Origin: Deltaproteobacteria bacterium
Lineage (GTDB): Bacteria > Desulfobacterota > Desulfobacteria > Desulfobacterales > G020354645
DNA: 64,000 nt
Reading direction: 5' to 3'
Assembly (NCBI GenBank): GCA_020354645.1
Contig: CP070652.1
Location: 3,552,163-3,616,162 of the forward strand
Part shown: piece after piece, positions 17,540 through 26,484 of the stretch
Position numbering within the stretch: position 1 is the stretch's first letter
Layout: every line of letters starts with the position of its first letter
Translations under genes and position numbers: made by a program
The notes under the pieces: generated by a model
Seen by the model: the letters and a program-made list of their open reading frames with translations, nothing else
Told to the model about the DNA's origin: nothing
Databases searched by the model: none

Positions 17540-18582
17540 AAAGGGGTCAAGTCTGCTATTGACTTTATAGTGGTGAGCCGCTACATATTGCATCATGTCA
17601 CGTCCATTGAGAATAGAATATCCTAAAGCATGGTACCATGTAATGAACCGGGGTAGGCGATCTGAAAAGATATTTTACGACAGGCAGGACTATAAGATGT
17701 TTGTTCAGCTTCTTGAGGAAACCTCTGAGATGTGGAATATCCGAATTTCGGCCTATTGTTTGATGCCAAACCATTATCATATTCTTTTACAGACCCCGGA
17801 TGCGAATATTGCAAGGAGCATGCGTCATGTTAACGGTGTCTATACGCAACGATTCAATAGGCGGCATGACTGTGACGGTCAGCTTTTTCGGGGCAGATAC
17901 AAGTCAATTCTTGTCAGCGCTGATAGCTATCTATTACAGCTTGTCCGCTACATACACCGGAATCCAGTGAAAGCCGGCCTTGCCAAAGTTCCGGATGATT
18001 ATATTTGGACCAGTCACAAAGGCTATCTTTCGGTTGCCAAGAAGTGGAGTTGGCTTCACAAGGAGTTCATTTTATCTTTTCTGACAAAAAACAGAAATGA
18101 GTGGATAAAACGATACCGTCACTTTGTTTCCATTGAAGAGGATAAGGACATAGCCGCTGCAATTGAAGGTAAAAAGTGGCCTGTGGTATTGGGCCCCAAG
18201 GCTTTCACCGATTGGGTGAAAGGAAGGTATTATAACTTGAAAAACGATGATGAGGTTCCGCAAGCCAAAGAGCTTGCCCCTGCGCCGGAATTGATCATAA
18301 AAACTGTGTGTGATTTTTATGCTATCAAACGGGATGATTTGTATAAATCAAAAAGAGGAGTGTTCAACGAGCCCAGAAATGCAGCCATCTATTTGATGCG
18401 AAAGTTACGGCGTGACAGTCTGATAGCGGTTGGCGAGCGGTTTGAAATGGAAAAATATAGCTCGGTAAGCAGCATTATCGAAGGCACAAAGCGACGGATG
18501 AAAAAGGATCGAAACCTGAAAGGAAAAATTGGTAAGCTGCATATCACAGTGTTAAAAAGCCATAAGCAGACTTGACCCCTTT
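17540..18582 (+). mobile_element. REP-associated tyrosine transposase element bounded by 18-bp inverted repeats
   Basis: AAAGGGGTCAAGTCTGCT at 17540-17557 and its exact reverse complement AGCAGACTTGACCCCTTT at 18565-18582 bracket the transposase gene. The right copy overlaps the transposase stop codon. No target duplication is obvious, as expected for Y1 (HUH) enzymes. The boundaries are inferred from the inverted repeats. Confidence 0.7.
17595..18575 (+). CDS. REP-associated tyrosine transposase (RAYT, Y1/IS200-like)
   Basis: 326 residues. It starts MSRPLRIEYPKAWYHVMNRG, the hallmark N-terminus of this family. The HUH motif lies in YCLMPNHYHILLQTP, and the catalytic tyrosine region reads LLQLVRYIHRNPVKAGL. 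The C-terminal part resembles a helical DnaA-like recognition domain. Such enzymes are single-copy housekeeping transposases that can mobilise REP-like palindromes. It could be responsible for palindromic elements nearby, though those in this window share no obvious sequence with its 18-bp ends. Confidence 0.92.
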   Translation: MSRPLRIEYPKAWYHVMNRGRRSEKIFYDRQDYKMFVQLLEETSEMWNIRISAYCLMPNHYHILLQTPDANIARSMRHVNGVYTQRFNRRHDCDGQLFRGRYKSILVSADSYLLQLVRYIHRNPVKAGLAKVPDDYIWTSHKGYLSVAKKWSWLHKEFILSFLTKNRNEWIKRYRHFVSIEEDKDIAAAIEGKKWPVVLGPKAFTDWVKGRYYNLKNDDEVPQAKELAPAPELIIKTVCDFYAIKRDDLYKSKRGVFNEPRNAAIYLMRKLRRDSLIAVGERFEMEKYSSVSSIIEGTKRRMKKDRNLKGKIGKLHITVLKSHKQT

Positions 18583-18786
18583 GCTCTGCGACTGTATCTT
18601 ATGTTTGGTCGCTTGCCGGTTCGCTTCACTTTAAGTTCAAGCTTAAATATAATAAAAGGCGTTTGTCTCTCAATATCAAATATTGTTTTCATAATTGACA
18701 CATAATCCATCTTTTGCAATATTTTAGTTACTTAGAGGCAATCTCATACTGCATATTTTTAGCTCTTTGGACGGAAAGGGGAATCC

Positions 18787-19821
18787 ATGCCACGTACTGA
18801 ACTACCAATACCGACTCATTTTGATCCAGAAAAGATAGGTGACGTGTGGAAAGTTCCATATCAGCGCCGTGCGGAAGATGCTGAAAGATGGGCAAAGCAA
18901 TACAAAATACAGCCTGCCTATAAAGATAAATTTCGCATTTCTCTGCTATTGGTTGATATACAAAATACCTTTTGTGTTCCGGAATTTGAACTATATGTAG
19001 GGGGGTCTTCGGGAACAGGCGCCGTCGATGACAATCGGAGGCTTTGTGAATTTATTTACCGCAACCTTAATGTTGTGACCGAGATATGTCCGACAATGGA
19101 TACGCATCAGGCCGTTCAGATTTTCCATAGTATTTTTCTGGTAAACGAAGAAGAAGAGCATCCGGCACCTTTTACGCTTATTACTCCTGAAGATATCGAG
19201 CAAGGTGTATGGAGATTCAACCCTGAACTGGCTTCAAGTCTTCAAATCACTGATGCTTATGCGCTGGAATATTTGCGCCACTATACCCAAAAATTAAAGG
19301 ACGGCGGCAAGTATGACCTCACGATATGGCCCTATCATGCCATGCTTGGCGGGATAGGTCACGCGCTTGTTTCAGCCGTTGAGGAAGCGATTTTTTTTCA
19401 CAGTGTTGCTCGGTATAGTACACCCGATTTTCAGGTTAAAGGAAGTAATCCCTTTACTGAAAATTACTCGGTTCTCAGTCCCGAGGTTTTGGAAGGGCCA
19501 CAAGGAGAAAAAATCGCCGAAAAAAACTTCAAATTCATTCAAAAGCTCTTGAACTTTGATGCCGTTATTATTGCCGGGCAGGCCAAGAGCCATTGTGTTG
19601 CCTGGACAGTTGATGACCTTTTAAACGAAATAAATGCTTCTGATAAACAACTCACAGAAAAAGTTTATCTTCTCGAAGATTGCTCCTCACCGGTTGTTAT
19701 TCCGGGAATTATTGATTACACAACGCACGCCGATGAAGCTTTTCAGAGATTCGCTGATGCAGGGATGCAAGTCGTCCGCTCTACTGGCCCAATCGCGCAT
19801 TGGCCTGGAATAAACCTCTGA
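18787..19821 (+). CDS. Isochorismatase-family hydrolase, probable nicotinamidase
   Basis: 344 residues, longer than typical nicotinamidase (about 180-220), with N-terminal and internal extensions. The active-site Asp sits in [17 protein letters not shown], the metal-site DxH in TMDTHQ, and the nucleophile Cys in [17 protein letters not shown]. The Lys of the triad is not assigned. It would hydrolyse nicotinamide to nicotinate. The adjacent downstream gene encodes nicotinate phosphoribosyltransferase, which strongly supports the NAD salvage role. The ATG is preceded by GGAAAGGGG. Substrate specificity for another amide cannot be excluded. Confidence 0.8.
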   Translation: MPRTELPIPTHFDPEKIGDVWKVPYQRRAEDAERWAKQYKIQPAYKDKFRISLLLVDIQNTFCVPEFELYVGGSSGTGAVDDNRRLCEFIYRNLNVVTEICPTMDTHQAVQIFHSIFLVNEEEEHPAPFTLITPEDIEQGVWRFNPELASSLQITDAYALEYLRHYTQKLKDGGKYDLTIWPYHAMLGGIGHALVSAVEEAIFFHSVARYSTPDFQVKGSNPFTENYSVLSPEVLEGPQGEKIAEKNFKFIQKLLNFDAVIIAGQAKSHCVAWTVDDLLNEINASDKQLTEKVYLLEDCSSPVVIPGIIDYTTHADEAFQRFADAGMQVVRSTGPIAHWPGINL

Positions 19822-19954
19822 AAACGTCCAATTCCTGAGGTGTTTTTGGGCGAAATTTTGTGATAAGGCAATTTAAAAAAGAAGAAACTGAAGCACCGAG
19901 ATCCAGATAGATAAAGGGATATTTCCAGTCGGTGAATCCCAGGAGGTTTTGCAG

Positions 19955-21415
19955 ATGTGGTCAAATTGGGCGTTGTTGACCGATTTATATCAGCTCACAA
20001 TGGTGGGCGGATATGTCAAGGAAGGAAAGACACACCAATGGGCGAATTTCGACTATTTTTTCAGGAGTATCCCCGATAATGGGGGTTACTGCATATCGGC
20101 CGGCCTGGCGGATGTGATCGAATATCTAAAAACACTGCGCTTCAATAAAGAAGACCTTTCCTATCTCAAAGGGTTAAGCATTTTTCCCAAGGATGCCTTG
20201 ACATACCTTGAGAATTTTAAATTTAGCGGGGACATGCGAGCCATTCCAGAAGGAACTTTAGTCTTTCCCCATGAACCATTGATCCGGGTGACGGCTCCAT
20301 TGCCCGAGGCCCAACTGATCGAAACCGCGCTTCTTAATATTATGAATTTCCAGACTCTCATTGCTACCAAGGCTGCCCGGGTGGTCTGGGCGGCTCAAGG
20401 GGATATTGTGGTCGATTTCGGTCTACGGAGAGCTCACGGTCCCGACGGGGCTTTGATGGCATCCCGTGCTGCCTATATTGGGGGTGTGGATGGGACTTCT
20501 AATGTTCTGGCAGGACGCCTTTACGGAATACCGGTGCGGGGAACCCATGCCCACTCATGGGTAGAGAGCTTCACCAAAGAGTTGGAAGCATTCCGTGCCT
20601 ACGCCCGGGTTTACCCGGATGCCTGTCTCCTGCTAGTAGATACCTATGATACACTGCAAAGTGGGGTGTCGAATGCCATTCAAGTGGGGCATGAGATGCG
20701 AAAAAAAGGTCATGGACTCCAGGGCATTCGCTTGGACAGCGGTGATCTTGCATACCTGAGCAAGCAGGCAAGACGCATGCTGGATGAGGGAGGATTTCCG
20801 GATACCGCCATTGTCGCATCCAGTGATCTTGATGAATGGCTTGTGCAAAGTCTCAAGCGGCAGGGAGCGCAGATAGATATATGGGGAGTCGGCACGCGGC
20901 TGGTGACCTCCTTCTCATGCCCTGCCCTCGGAGGCGTCTATAAGCTGACGGCTCTGGATGAAAACGACAAACGGATGACGCCCAAGATAAAAAGGTCAGA
21001 CAACCCTGAAAAAATAACCAATCCGGGGGTTAAAAAGGCTGTGAGAATGTATGACAATAGGGGACATATGAGAGGTGACGTGCTTTTTCTTGAGGAAGAG
21101 GTGATTCCCAGGAATCGTTCATTTCGGGCGCACCACCCCATCTTTCCCCATGTGTATAAGACTTACCGCCGACACTTTAAAATACGAGAGCTCATGGTGC
21201 CTATCTTTGAAAAGGGAAAGCTTGTCTATGAATGCCCAGATGTTGAGAAGATACGAAAAAACACCTTCAAAAATCTTGAAGAGTTAGACGATGCCTACAA
21301 AAGGTTTCACAATCCCCACACTTATCATGTTAGCCTCAGCCCTCTTCTTTACAAAATCAAACAGCGCCTTCTGAAGGATGCTGCAAAAAAGTTAACGACG
21401 ACCTCTCAGCCGTGA
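19955..21415 (+). CDS. pncB: Nicotinate phosphoribosyltransferase
   Basis: 486 residues. Converts nicotinate and PRPP to nicotinate mononucleotide in NAD salvage. Family motifs are LLTDLYQLTMVGGY at the N-terminus, FGLRRAHGPDGALMASRAAY, and GTSNVLAGRLYGIPVRGTHAH containing the phosphohistidine-type His. LVDTYDT and GIRLDSGDLAYLS follow. The ATG at 19955 follows CAGGAGG at suitable spacing. It follows the nicotinamidase-like gene by 133 bp on the same strand and converges on the Fe-S protein gene to the right. Confidence 0.93.
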   Translation: MWSNWALLTDLYQLTMVGGYVKEGKTHQWANFDYFFRSIPDNGGYCISAGLADVIEYLKTLRFNKEDLSYLKGLSIFPKDALTYLENFKFSGDMRAIPEGTLVFPHEPLIRVTAPLPEAQLIETALLNIMNFQTLIATKAARVVWAAQGDIVVDFGLRRAHGPDGALMASRAAYIGGVDGTSNVLAGRLYGIPVRGTHAHSWVESFTKELEAFRAYARVYPDACLLLVDTYDTLQSGVSNAIQVGHEMRKKGHGLQGIRLDSGDLAYLSKQARRMLDEGGFPDTAIVASSDLDEWLVQSLKRQGAQIDIWGVGTRLVTSFSCPALGGVYKLTALDENDKRMTPKIKRSDNPEKITNPGVKKAVRMYDNRGHMRGDVLFLEEEVIPRNRSFRAHHPIFPHVYKTYRRHFKIRELMVPIFEKGKLVYECPDVEKIRKNTFKNLEELDDAYKRFHNPHTYHVSLSPLLYKIKQRLLKDAAKKLTTTSQP

Positions 21416-21441
21416 GGGCAATCGGAACATATTTTTGATAA

Positions 21442-22698
21442 TTATTGCGGTAGCAGCGCATCGGCCACCATGGACGACAGGAACCTGACAGCGACGTCCA
21501 TTTTATAGTGGTCGTTCAGGTTGCTCAATTGCGTGTGGCAGTTCTCACAGGCGGTTGCCAGAATTTTTGCTTCTGTGGCCTTGACCTGATCCACTTTTAC
21601 CCGCGCTGATTTCATCCGGAAATCCAACGTTTCGTCACCTAGGGCAACCAGACCGCCACCGCCACCACAGCACCAGTTATATTTCGGTTCTGGCGTTAAG
21701 TCTCTAAAATTATCGGTTAAATTGTCCAGGATGTAACGCGGCTCGTCGATCACACCACCGTTTCGAGCTATTTGGCAGGGATCGTGATATGTTATAGTAT
21801 CCGTAAATTTGGTCTTGTCCAGTTTAATTCGCCCTTCCCGAATATAGCCAGCCTGCACTTCAGTAATCGAAGAGACCTTGAATGGTTGTTTACCTGAAAG
21901 TTGTTTCATCACCCGATAAGCTGTGCCACATTCGCAAATACAGACTTCTTTTACTTTCAGGCGTTTTGCCTCGGCGATGATGCGGTCCATTATGAGCTTT
22001 GTTCGGGTTGGATCCCCGACAAACGCACCAAAGTTAACCGCTTCAAAAAAACTCAAGGTCCATTTTTCCCGGGCGGCATTAAACACGACGGCCGCCGGTA
22101 TGATCGAATGGGCACCGGCCAGCGCAACATAGAGAAGATCCGCGTCTTCAACATCAACCGGTATGGCGGTTTCACCCGCTTCTATTTTCCATTTTTCGAC
22201 GACCTCAGACTCTAGATTCTTTATACCGGTGAGGAAACTTTCCTTAAACAACTCCAGTGATTTTCCCTTCTCGATGGAAGTATCTGCCAGCATGGTCAAT
22301 ATTTCCGGTTCCGCATTTGCGCCGATTAACATAAGTTTGGCGATTGACATGAGCATCTGAGTGTCAATACCGAACGGGCAGAAGACCATGCAGCGACGGC
22401 AACCGGTGCACGAATAGGCGGCATCGAAAAGTTCCTCGAGGGTCATATCGCTCAACCCTTTGGCCTCTCCAAAGCCCGGCCATATTTTTCCGCGCGCTTT
22501 AAAATATTTTTTATATAAACGACGGACGATTTCGTGCCGGTAAGCGGCAATATACTTTGTCTGTCCCATGGAATTATAGACATGGCAGGCCTCGGTACAG
22601 ACACCGCAGCGGGTGCATGTTTCCAGGTAATATCTCATCGCCCGGTTTATTTTACTCCGGAAGAGATTAAGCAGTTCATCTCGCATTTTATTATCCAT
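21442..22698 (-). CDS. HdrD/DsrK-like iron-sulfur protein
   Basis: 418 residues. Two 4Fe-4S motifs near the N-terminus (CTRCGVCTEACH and CTGCRRCMVFCP) are followed by a CCG domain of heterodisulfide reductase type (YHDPCQIARN ... NWCCGGGGGL ... ACENCHTQL). A CECG motif precedes it. Such proteins take electrons from a membrane cytochrome b partner and reduce a disulfide or trisulfide-type acceptor, as DsrK does with DsrC. Its start lies 2 bp after the stop of the membrane subunit gene. It is shorter than DsrK (about 540 residues), so the exact partner is open. Confidence 0.85.
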   Translation of the reverse strand: MDNKMRDELLNLFRSKINRAMRYYLETCTRCGVCTEACHVYNSMGQTKYIAAYRHEIVRRLYKKYFKARGKIWPGFGEAKGLSDMTLEELFDAAYSCTGCRRCMVFCPFGIDTQMLMSIAKLMLIGANAEPEILTMLADTSIEKGKSLELFKESFLTGIKNLESEVVEKWKIEAGETAIPVDVEDADLLYVALAGAHSIIPAAVVFNAAREKWTLSFFEAVNFGAFVGDPTRTKLIMDRIIAEAKRLKVKEVCICECGTAYRVMKQLSGKQPFKVSSITEVQAGYIREGRIKLDKTKFTDTITYHDPCQIARNGGVIDEPRYILDNLTDNFRDLTPEPKYNWCCGGGGGLVALGDETLDFRMKSARVKVDQVKATEAKILATACENCHTQLSNLNDHYKMDVAVRFLSSMVADALLPQ

Positions 22699-22700
22699 GG

Positions 22701-23411
22701 TTAACCTCTTCTCAGTTTATTCATGGGTAAGGCTAAAAAAGAATGCATCAGCTGGCTGAACGGGAAAAACATCAGAAATAGATTGGCAAAGAAAACGTGC
22801 AACACCAGCATAAAGGAATGACCGGTAAACGTTACATTGTAAGGTAATTCGGGCTTAAGATACAGCAGACTGTTCAGATAAACTTGATAGTCTTCCACCG
22901 TTAATTCACCGTATTCGTACCACCTTCGGGCCCAGTCCATCTGACTGCCGAAAATGACGATCAAAAACAGCAATATTAAAAGGAAATAGTCTTCGGGCAC
23001 CGATAATTCTTTGGTGGGGGATTTAAAGCGTCTGAACAGGAAAAAAAGCAAAGTGATAGCCAGTATCAGGCCGACAAATCCTTTTCCCAAAAAGACCTCA
23101 TGCGGAATTATCTGAAAAATCTTGAATTCTTGAAAGAGCTCCACGTGCCCGATGATCAGAAACAGCAGTGCAACATGAAATGTCATCAAAAAAACCCACA
23201 ATACAGGTTTATGTCTCCGGACCGTGGGAAAGAAAAATGTATCCGACAGCGCATAAAGCCAATTTGGCTGTTTTTCGGGAAAGATTTGCAATGTTGAGGG
23301 GTTCTTAGGTTCGCGGAGAATCTTGACGATTCTTATCGCGGTGCCCAAGAAGAAAACCGCAAAGGCGACATAGACCATGGGTACCAAAACAATATAGTAC
23401 ACGGTTTGCAC
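22701..23411 (-). CDS. NarI/DsrM-like cytochrome b membrane subunit
   Basis: 236 residues with about five membrane spans. Histidines suited to b-haem ligation occur at H67, H79 and H89 and in the last helices (TFTGHSFMLVLHVFFANLF). It most likely oxidises quinol and feeds electrons to the Fe-S protein encoded immediately downstream, forming a two-subunit DsrMK-like module. The TusA and DsrE-like genes upstream on the same strand imply that sulfur carriers are involved. Confidence 0.82.
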   Translation of the reverse strand: MQTVYYIVLVPMVYVAFAVFFLGTAIRIVKILREPKNPSTLQIFPEKQPNWLYALSDTFFFPTVRRHKPVLWVFLMTFHVALLFLIIGHVELFQEFKIFQIIPHEVFLGKGFVGLILAITLLFFLFRRFKSPTKELSVPEDYFLLILLFLIVIFGSQMDWARRWYEYGELTVEDYQVYLNSLLYLKPELPYNVTFTGHSFMLVLHVFFANLFLMFFPFSQLMHSFLALPMNKLRRG

Positions 23412-23485
23412 AGAAGCCTCCTTATCGTCATTCTACTGCTGTATGGGGAATCGCGTCATAGAGGATTCCCCACGAAGGTGTTATG

Positions 23486-23728
23486 TTATGCATTTCGTTT
23501 GATGTAGAATTTTATGACTTCACCGTCCTGTTCGGTTTTCAAAATCTCATTGCCACTGGTCCTGGCCCAGGCCGGGAAATCCGTTAATGAACCCGGATCG
23601 GTGGAATGGGCCTCAATCACCTGTCCGACTTCGACATCCTTGATTCCTTTACTTACTTTCACCACCGGCATGGGGCAGGGTAATCCCTTTAAATCCAAAA
23701 CCTTATCAACTTTAATATCTTCAGACAT
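23486..23728 (-). CDS. TusA-family sulfur carrier protein
   Basis: 80 residues, the full length of the family. The sulfur-binding cysteine is in LDLKGLPCPMPVVK (the CPxP motif, C18). It carries persulfide sulfur between enzymes. It is transcribed with a DsrE2-like gene upstream and the DsrMK-like pair downstream, 74 bp from the latter. The role in sulfite/sulfur transfer is inferred from the neighbours. Confidence 0.93.
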   Translation of the reverse strand: MSEDIKVDKVLDLKGLPCPMPVVKVSKGIKDVEVGQVIEAHSTDPGSLTDFPAWARTSGNEILKTEQDGEVIKFYIKRNA

Positions 23729-23819
23729 GATATAATCTCCTAATCTTTTAATTTTTATGACGCAACTATAAACAATAAAATGGCGCGGCTGAAAGTTGGC
23801 TAATTTGCACGCTTTTTGT

Positions 23820-24395
23820 TTATATAAAAAGTTGAATTCGACTGTTGTTGGCTTCTTCCAAAAATTTAGCCACCCCGCAATAAGTCAGATCTTTGTAGTC
23901 GATCATTTCCTCCCGTTTAAATCCCATAAGGTCCATCGACATCTCGCATACATAAATCTTGATACCCAATTGCTCGGCCATTTCCAGCATCTGCTCCAGG
24001 GATGCTACATTTTTCTTTTTCATGAGCGATTTCATCATGGCCGTACCCATGCCGGCCATATTCATTTTGGAAAGCTTCAAATCGCTGGTGCCTTTGGGCA
24101 GCATGGTACCGAACATCTTGCCCATGGTGTCCTTACCGCCGACTTTTTTGCCTTTGGCCCTCAGCAGGGGGGTTCCCCAGAAGGTAAAAAACATCACCGC
24201 TTCCAGCCCCATGGCAACAGCGCCGGTGGCGATGATAAAAGATGCCAGTGCTTTGTCCAAATCACCACTGAAAACGATCATCGATAATTTATCATCCGGC
24301 GTTTTTTTGTCCAAAACTTCGATCCTGGATTGAAGCGCTGCGAGTTGCTCTTCAATGTTTTGCATAACTTCCGGTTTTTGTTTGATGTTTTGCAT
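23820..24395 (-). CDS. DsrE2-like (DsrE/DsrF-like) sulfur-transfer protein
   Basis: 191 residues. The core starts at KLSMIVFSGDLDKALASFII and contains ALASF and the membrane-like patch EAVMFFTFWGTPLLR. The candidate sulfur-carrying cysteine is in IYVCEMSMDLMG, as in DsrE2A proteins. A strong GGAGG site precedes the ATG. The first 30 residues are predicted coiled coil-like. With TusA next door it forms the classic sulfurtransferase pair. Confidence 0.88.
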   Translation of the reverse strand: MQNIKQKPEVMQNIEEQLAALQSRIEVLDKKTPDDKLSMIVFSGDLDKALASFIIATGAVAMGLEAVMFFTFWGTPLLRAKGKKVGGKDTMGKMFGTMLPKGTSDLKLSKMNMAGMGTAMMKSLMKKKNVASLEQMLEMAEQLGIKIYVCEMSMDLMGFKREEMIDYKDLTYCGVAKFLEEANNSRIQLFI

Positions 24396-24602
24396 GATTA
24401 TCCTCCAATTGTTGTTGATGTTAACAAATATAAAGCAATAATTATAATTACTTAGAATCCTTAAACCCTATAATAGTTTTGTTTGAGAACTATTTATGCC
24501 AAAATTAGGTGTCTATCATTTTTTCTTTTTGCAACCTCCGGCTGTCTTGAGACTATTTTAAAGGTAGGTGTCCTGACCGACGGTGGTTTACAGGAACCGG
24601 CG

Positions 24603-25106
24603 TTAAACCATCAACTCTTTTACCGATTCCATCGATGCCTTGAGGAGATCAAGATTTATCAATAATGTTTTTCTTTGTTCCGGTGCCATTTGTTCTAACA
24701 CGCTATGATGGATTTCATCAAGAAATTCAATGATTTCATGAAGTTTTTTTTTGCCCAGGGGGGTCAGACTCAACAAGCTAATTCTTGAATCTTCCGGATC
24801 TTTGATCCGTTGGATGAACTCTTTTTTGATTAATCCATCCACAATTTTTGTGATCCGGCTTTTGACCAGCTTCATTTTTTGGGCAATGCCCTTGGGTGTC
24901 AGATAGCGTTCACTACCAAAGAGCAGCAGACATCTCAACTCCGCATCCGGCAAATTAAATTTTTCGCTTTGGTATTGCATGCGTTCCTGACAGCACTGGA
25001 ATAATTTGGTCATCAAATCTTGAAATTGGTGCAATTGGAAGGCCGAGATCTCAAGCGACTCATTTTGGATAAAATCATTCATAGTCTGAACTATATTAAC
25101 GTTCAA
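24603..25106 (-). CDS. MarR-family transcriptional regulator
   Basis: 167 residues. Winged-helix core: LRCLLLFGSERYLTPKGIAQKM, LVKSRITKIVDGLIKKEFIQ and the wing RIKDPEDSRISLLSLTPLGKK. It is the first gene in a minus-strand series that continues into DsrE2-like, TusA and the DsrMK-like pair (207 bp to the next gene). It probably controls that set in response to redox or a small molecule (inference). Confidence 0.9.
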   Translation of the reverse strand: MNVNIVQTMNDFIQNESLEISAFQLHQFQDLMTKLFQCCQERMQYQSEKFNLPDAELRCLLLFGSERYLTPKGIAQKMKLVKSRITKIVDGLIKKEFIQRIKDPEDSRISLLSLTPLGKKKLHEIIEFLDEIHHSVLEQMAPEQRKTLLINLDLLKASMESVKELMV

Positions 25107-25227
25107 TCATATGTCAAGCATTTTTTTTGGATAATTAGAATTTTTTATCTATGGGATGATAACGGAAATAAGCATTTAATTTCAGATAATTATGATATTA
25201 TCAGATCGGGGAAACAAAAAAATTGCA

Positions 25228-25264
25228 AAAAAAAGACCCTGTCTTTCGGAGACAGGGTCTTGAA
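25228..25264 (-). terminator. Rho-independent terminator of the outer-membrane protein gene
   Basis: A perfect stem AAGACCCTGTCT/AGACAGGGTCTT with a short loop is followed on the minus strand by a run of T. It lies about 60 bp after the stop codon of the gene at 25327-26109. Confidence 0.88.
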
Positions 25265-25326
25265 TGGTTTTTTATCTAAAAGGCGGTTTATCCCTATCGG
25301 AAAATACTCCCGAGTATCACTCGAGG

Positions 25327-26109
25327 CTAGAAAGCAAAGCCGCCCTCGACAAACGGACCGCTGAAATCCATTTCCAGCGCAACATCCTTTTCATCGATAT
25401 CAATTCTGTCCCATCGATAACCGCCGGCGATGAACAGCGGTCCGAAGACTTTTAGCTTCAGCCTGCCGATCAGACTGTATATTTTATCGTCTCCGAAAAT
25501 GACGCCCCTGCCTTCGCCTTCAATTGCCAGCCTTTCAAGGGGTCTTAACTGTGCGGCCAGATAGATCATGGGAATCGGAAGGGTGTAGCTTTCTGATTCT
25601 TTTATGGTTACACCGAAGATGTCCTCTCCTTCGATCGTTCCTTCAAAATCGTAAATTCTGACATTGATGCCCACTTCAATATTGAGCATGTCAGCGGTGG
25701 CAGTCTCAATAAAGGGCAGCCCGTAATACAGTGCCAGATCGAGATGGTCCAGGGTCAACTCTGATAAGAAATCCACGCTGCCTGCAAAGGTTATATCTCC
25801 GAAATTAAAGTCCACATTTTTTTGACCGGTACCGTCAAATTCCATCGGGGTGGCCATCAGGTAAATATTCGGAATCGGCAGCGGCAAGTCAATCTTGAGC
25901 CGACCGAAGATACGGGTCTCATCATCGTAATTGAGGTCGTCTTCAAGATCGAGGATATCAACATCGCCAATTTCATTAAAGGATAAATCTCCCTGGGGAG
26001 ATTGCTTCCATCCACCGACCGCAAATTCCAACCCAACCGCATAAGTTACTGATGGACCCACAAGCGCCAACAGAAAAACCACACTGATAATCATCGATAG
26101 TTTTTTCAT
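25327..26109 (-). CDS. Outer-membrane beta-barrel protein, TIGR04219-like
   Basis: 260 residues. An N-terminal signal peptide (MKKLSMIISVVFLLALVGPSVTYA) is followed by alternating strands rich in aromatic girdle residues, ending in GPFVEGGFAF with the C-terminal Phe of outer-membrane proteins. It resembles the TIGR04219 family of small barrels. The ATG at 26109 has GGAGGA upstream; a frame starting 24 bp earlier is less likely. A strong terminator follows, so it is a single-gene unit. Confidence 0.78.
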   Translation of the reverse strand: MKKLSMIISVVFLLALVGPSVTYAVGLEFAVGGWKQSPQGDLSFNEIGDVDILDLEDDLNYDDETRIFGRLKIDLPLPIPNIYLMATPMEFDGTGQKNVDFNFGDITFAGSVDFLSELTLDHLDLALYYGLPFIETATADMLNIEVGINVRIYDFEGTIEGEDIFGVTIKESESYTLPIPMIYLAAQLRPLERLAIEGEGRGVIFGDDKIYSLIGRLKLKVFGPLFIAGGYRWDRIDIDEKDVALEMDFSGPFVEGGFAF

Positions 26110-26484
26110 GAGTTCCTCCGGTATTTTCATCACTTAATGAGCCAGCATATATTTATTTTTCTGCATACCATCCAAGGCAACCGTAATTATATTAAAAAAT
26201 CGTTAATAAGTCAATTAACCCTTACAGTATCAGTGGTTTATATAATAAGATCCTTAACGATGCGTTCCAAAAATGTCTTGCTGATTCTTTTATATGTTTG
26301 TATTTATTAATGCTTGTTTATATTAAATCTCAAAATAACATTCCGAAAAGTAGTCGCATAAGGCGGCCCTGTTTGGTAGGAATTAGTTAAAGGGTTGAAA
26401 AAATTGTGCCGTCCCCTTAATTAGTTGGAAAATATTATTGAGAATCACCCTAGGATAACAACCGGATTAATCCAAGGAGTTTTT
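26110..26484. other. Divergent intergenic region upstream of the outer-membrane and NAD kinase genes
   Basis: About 375 bp, AT-rich, with no gene recognised. The promoters of both divergent genes must lie here. No clear operator was found. Confidence 0.45.
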
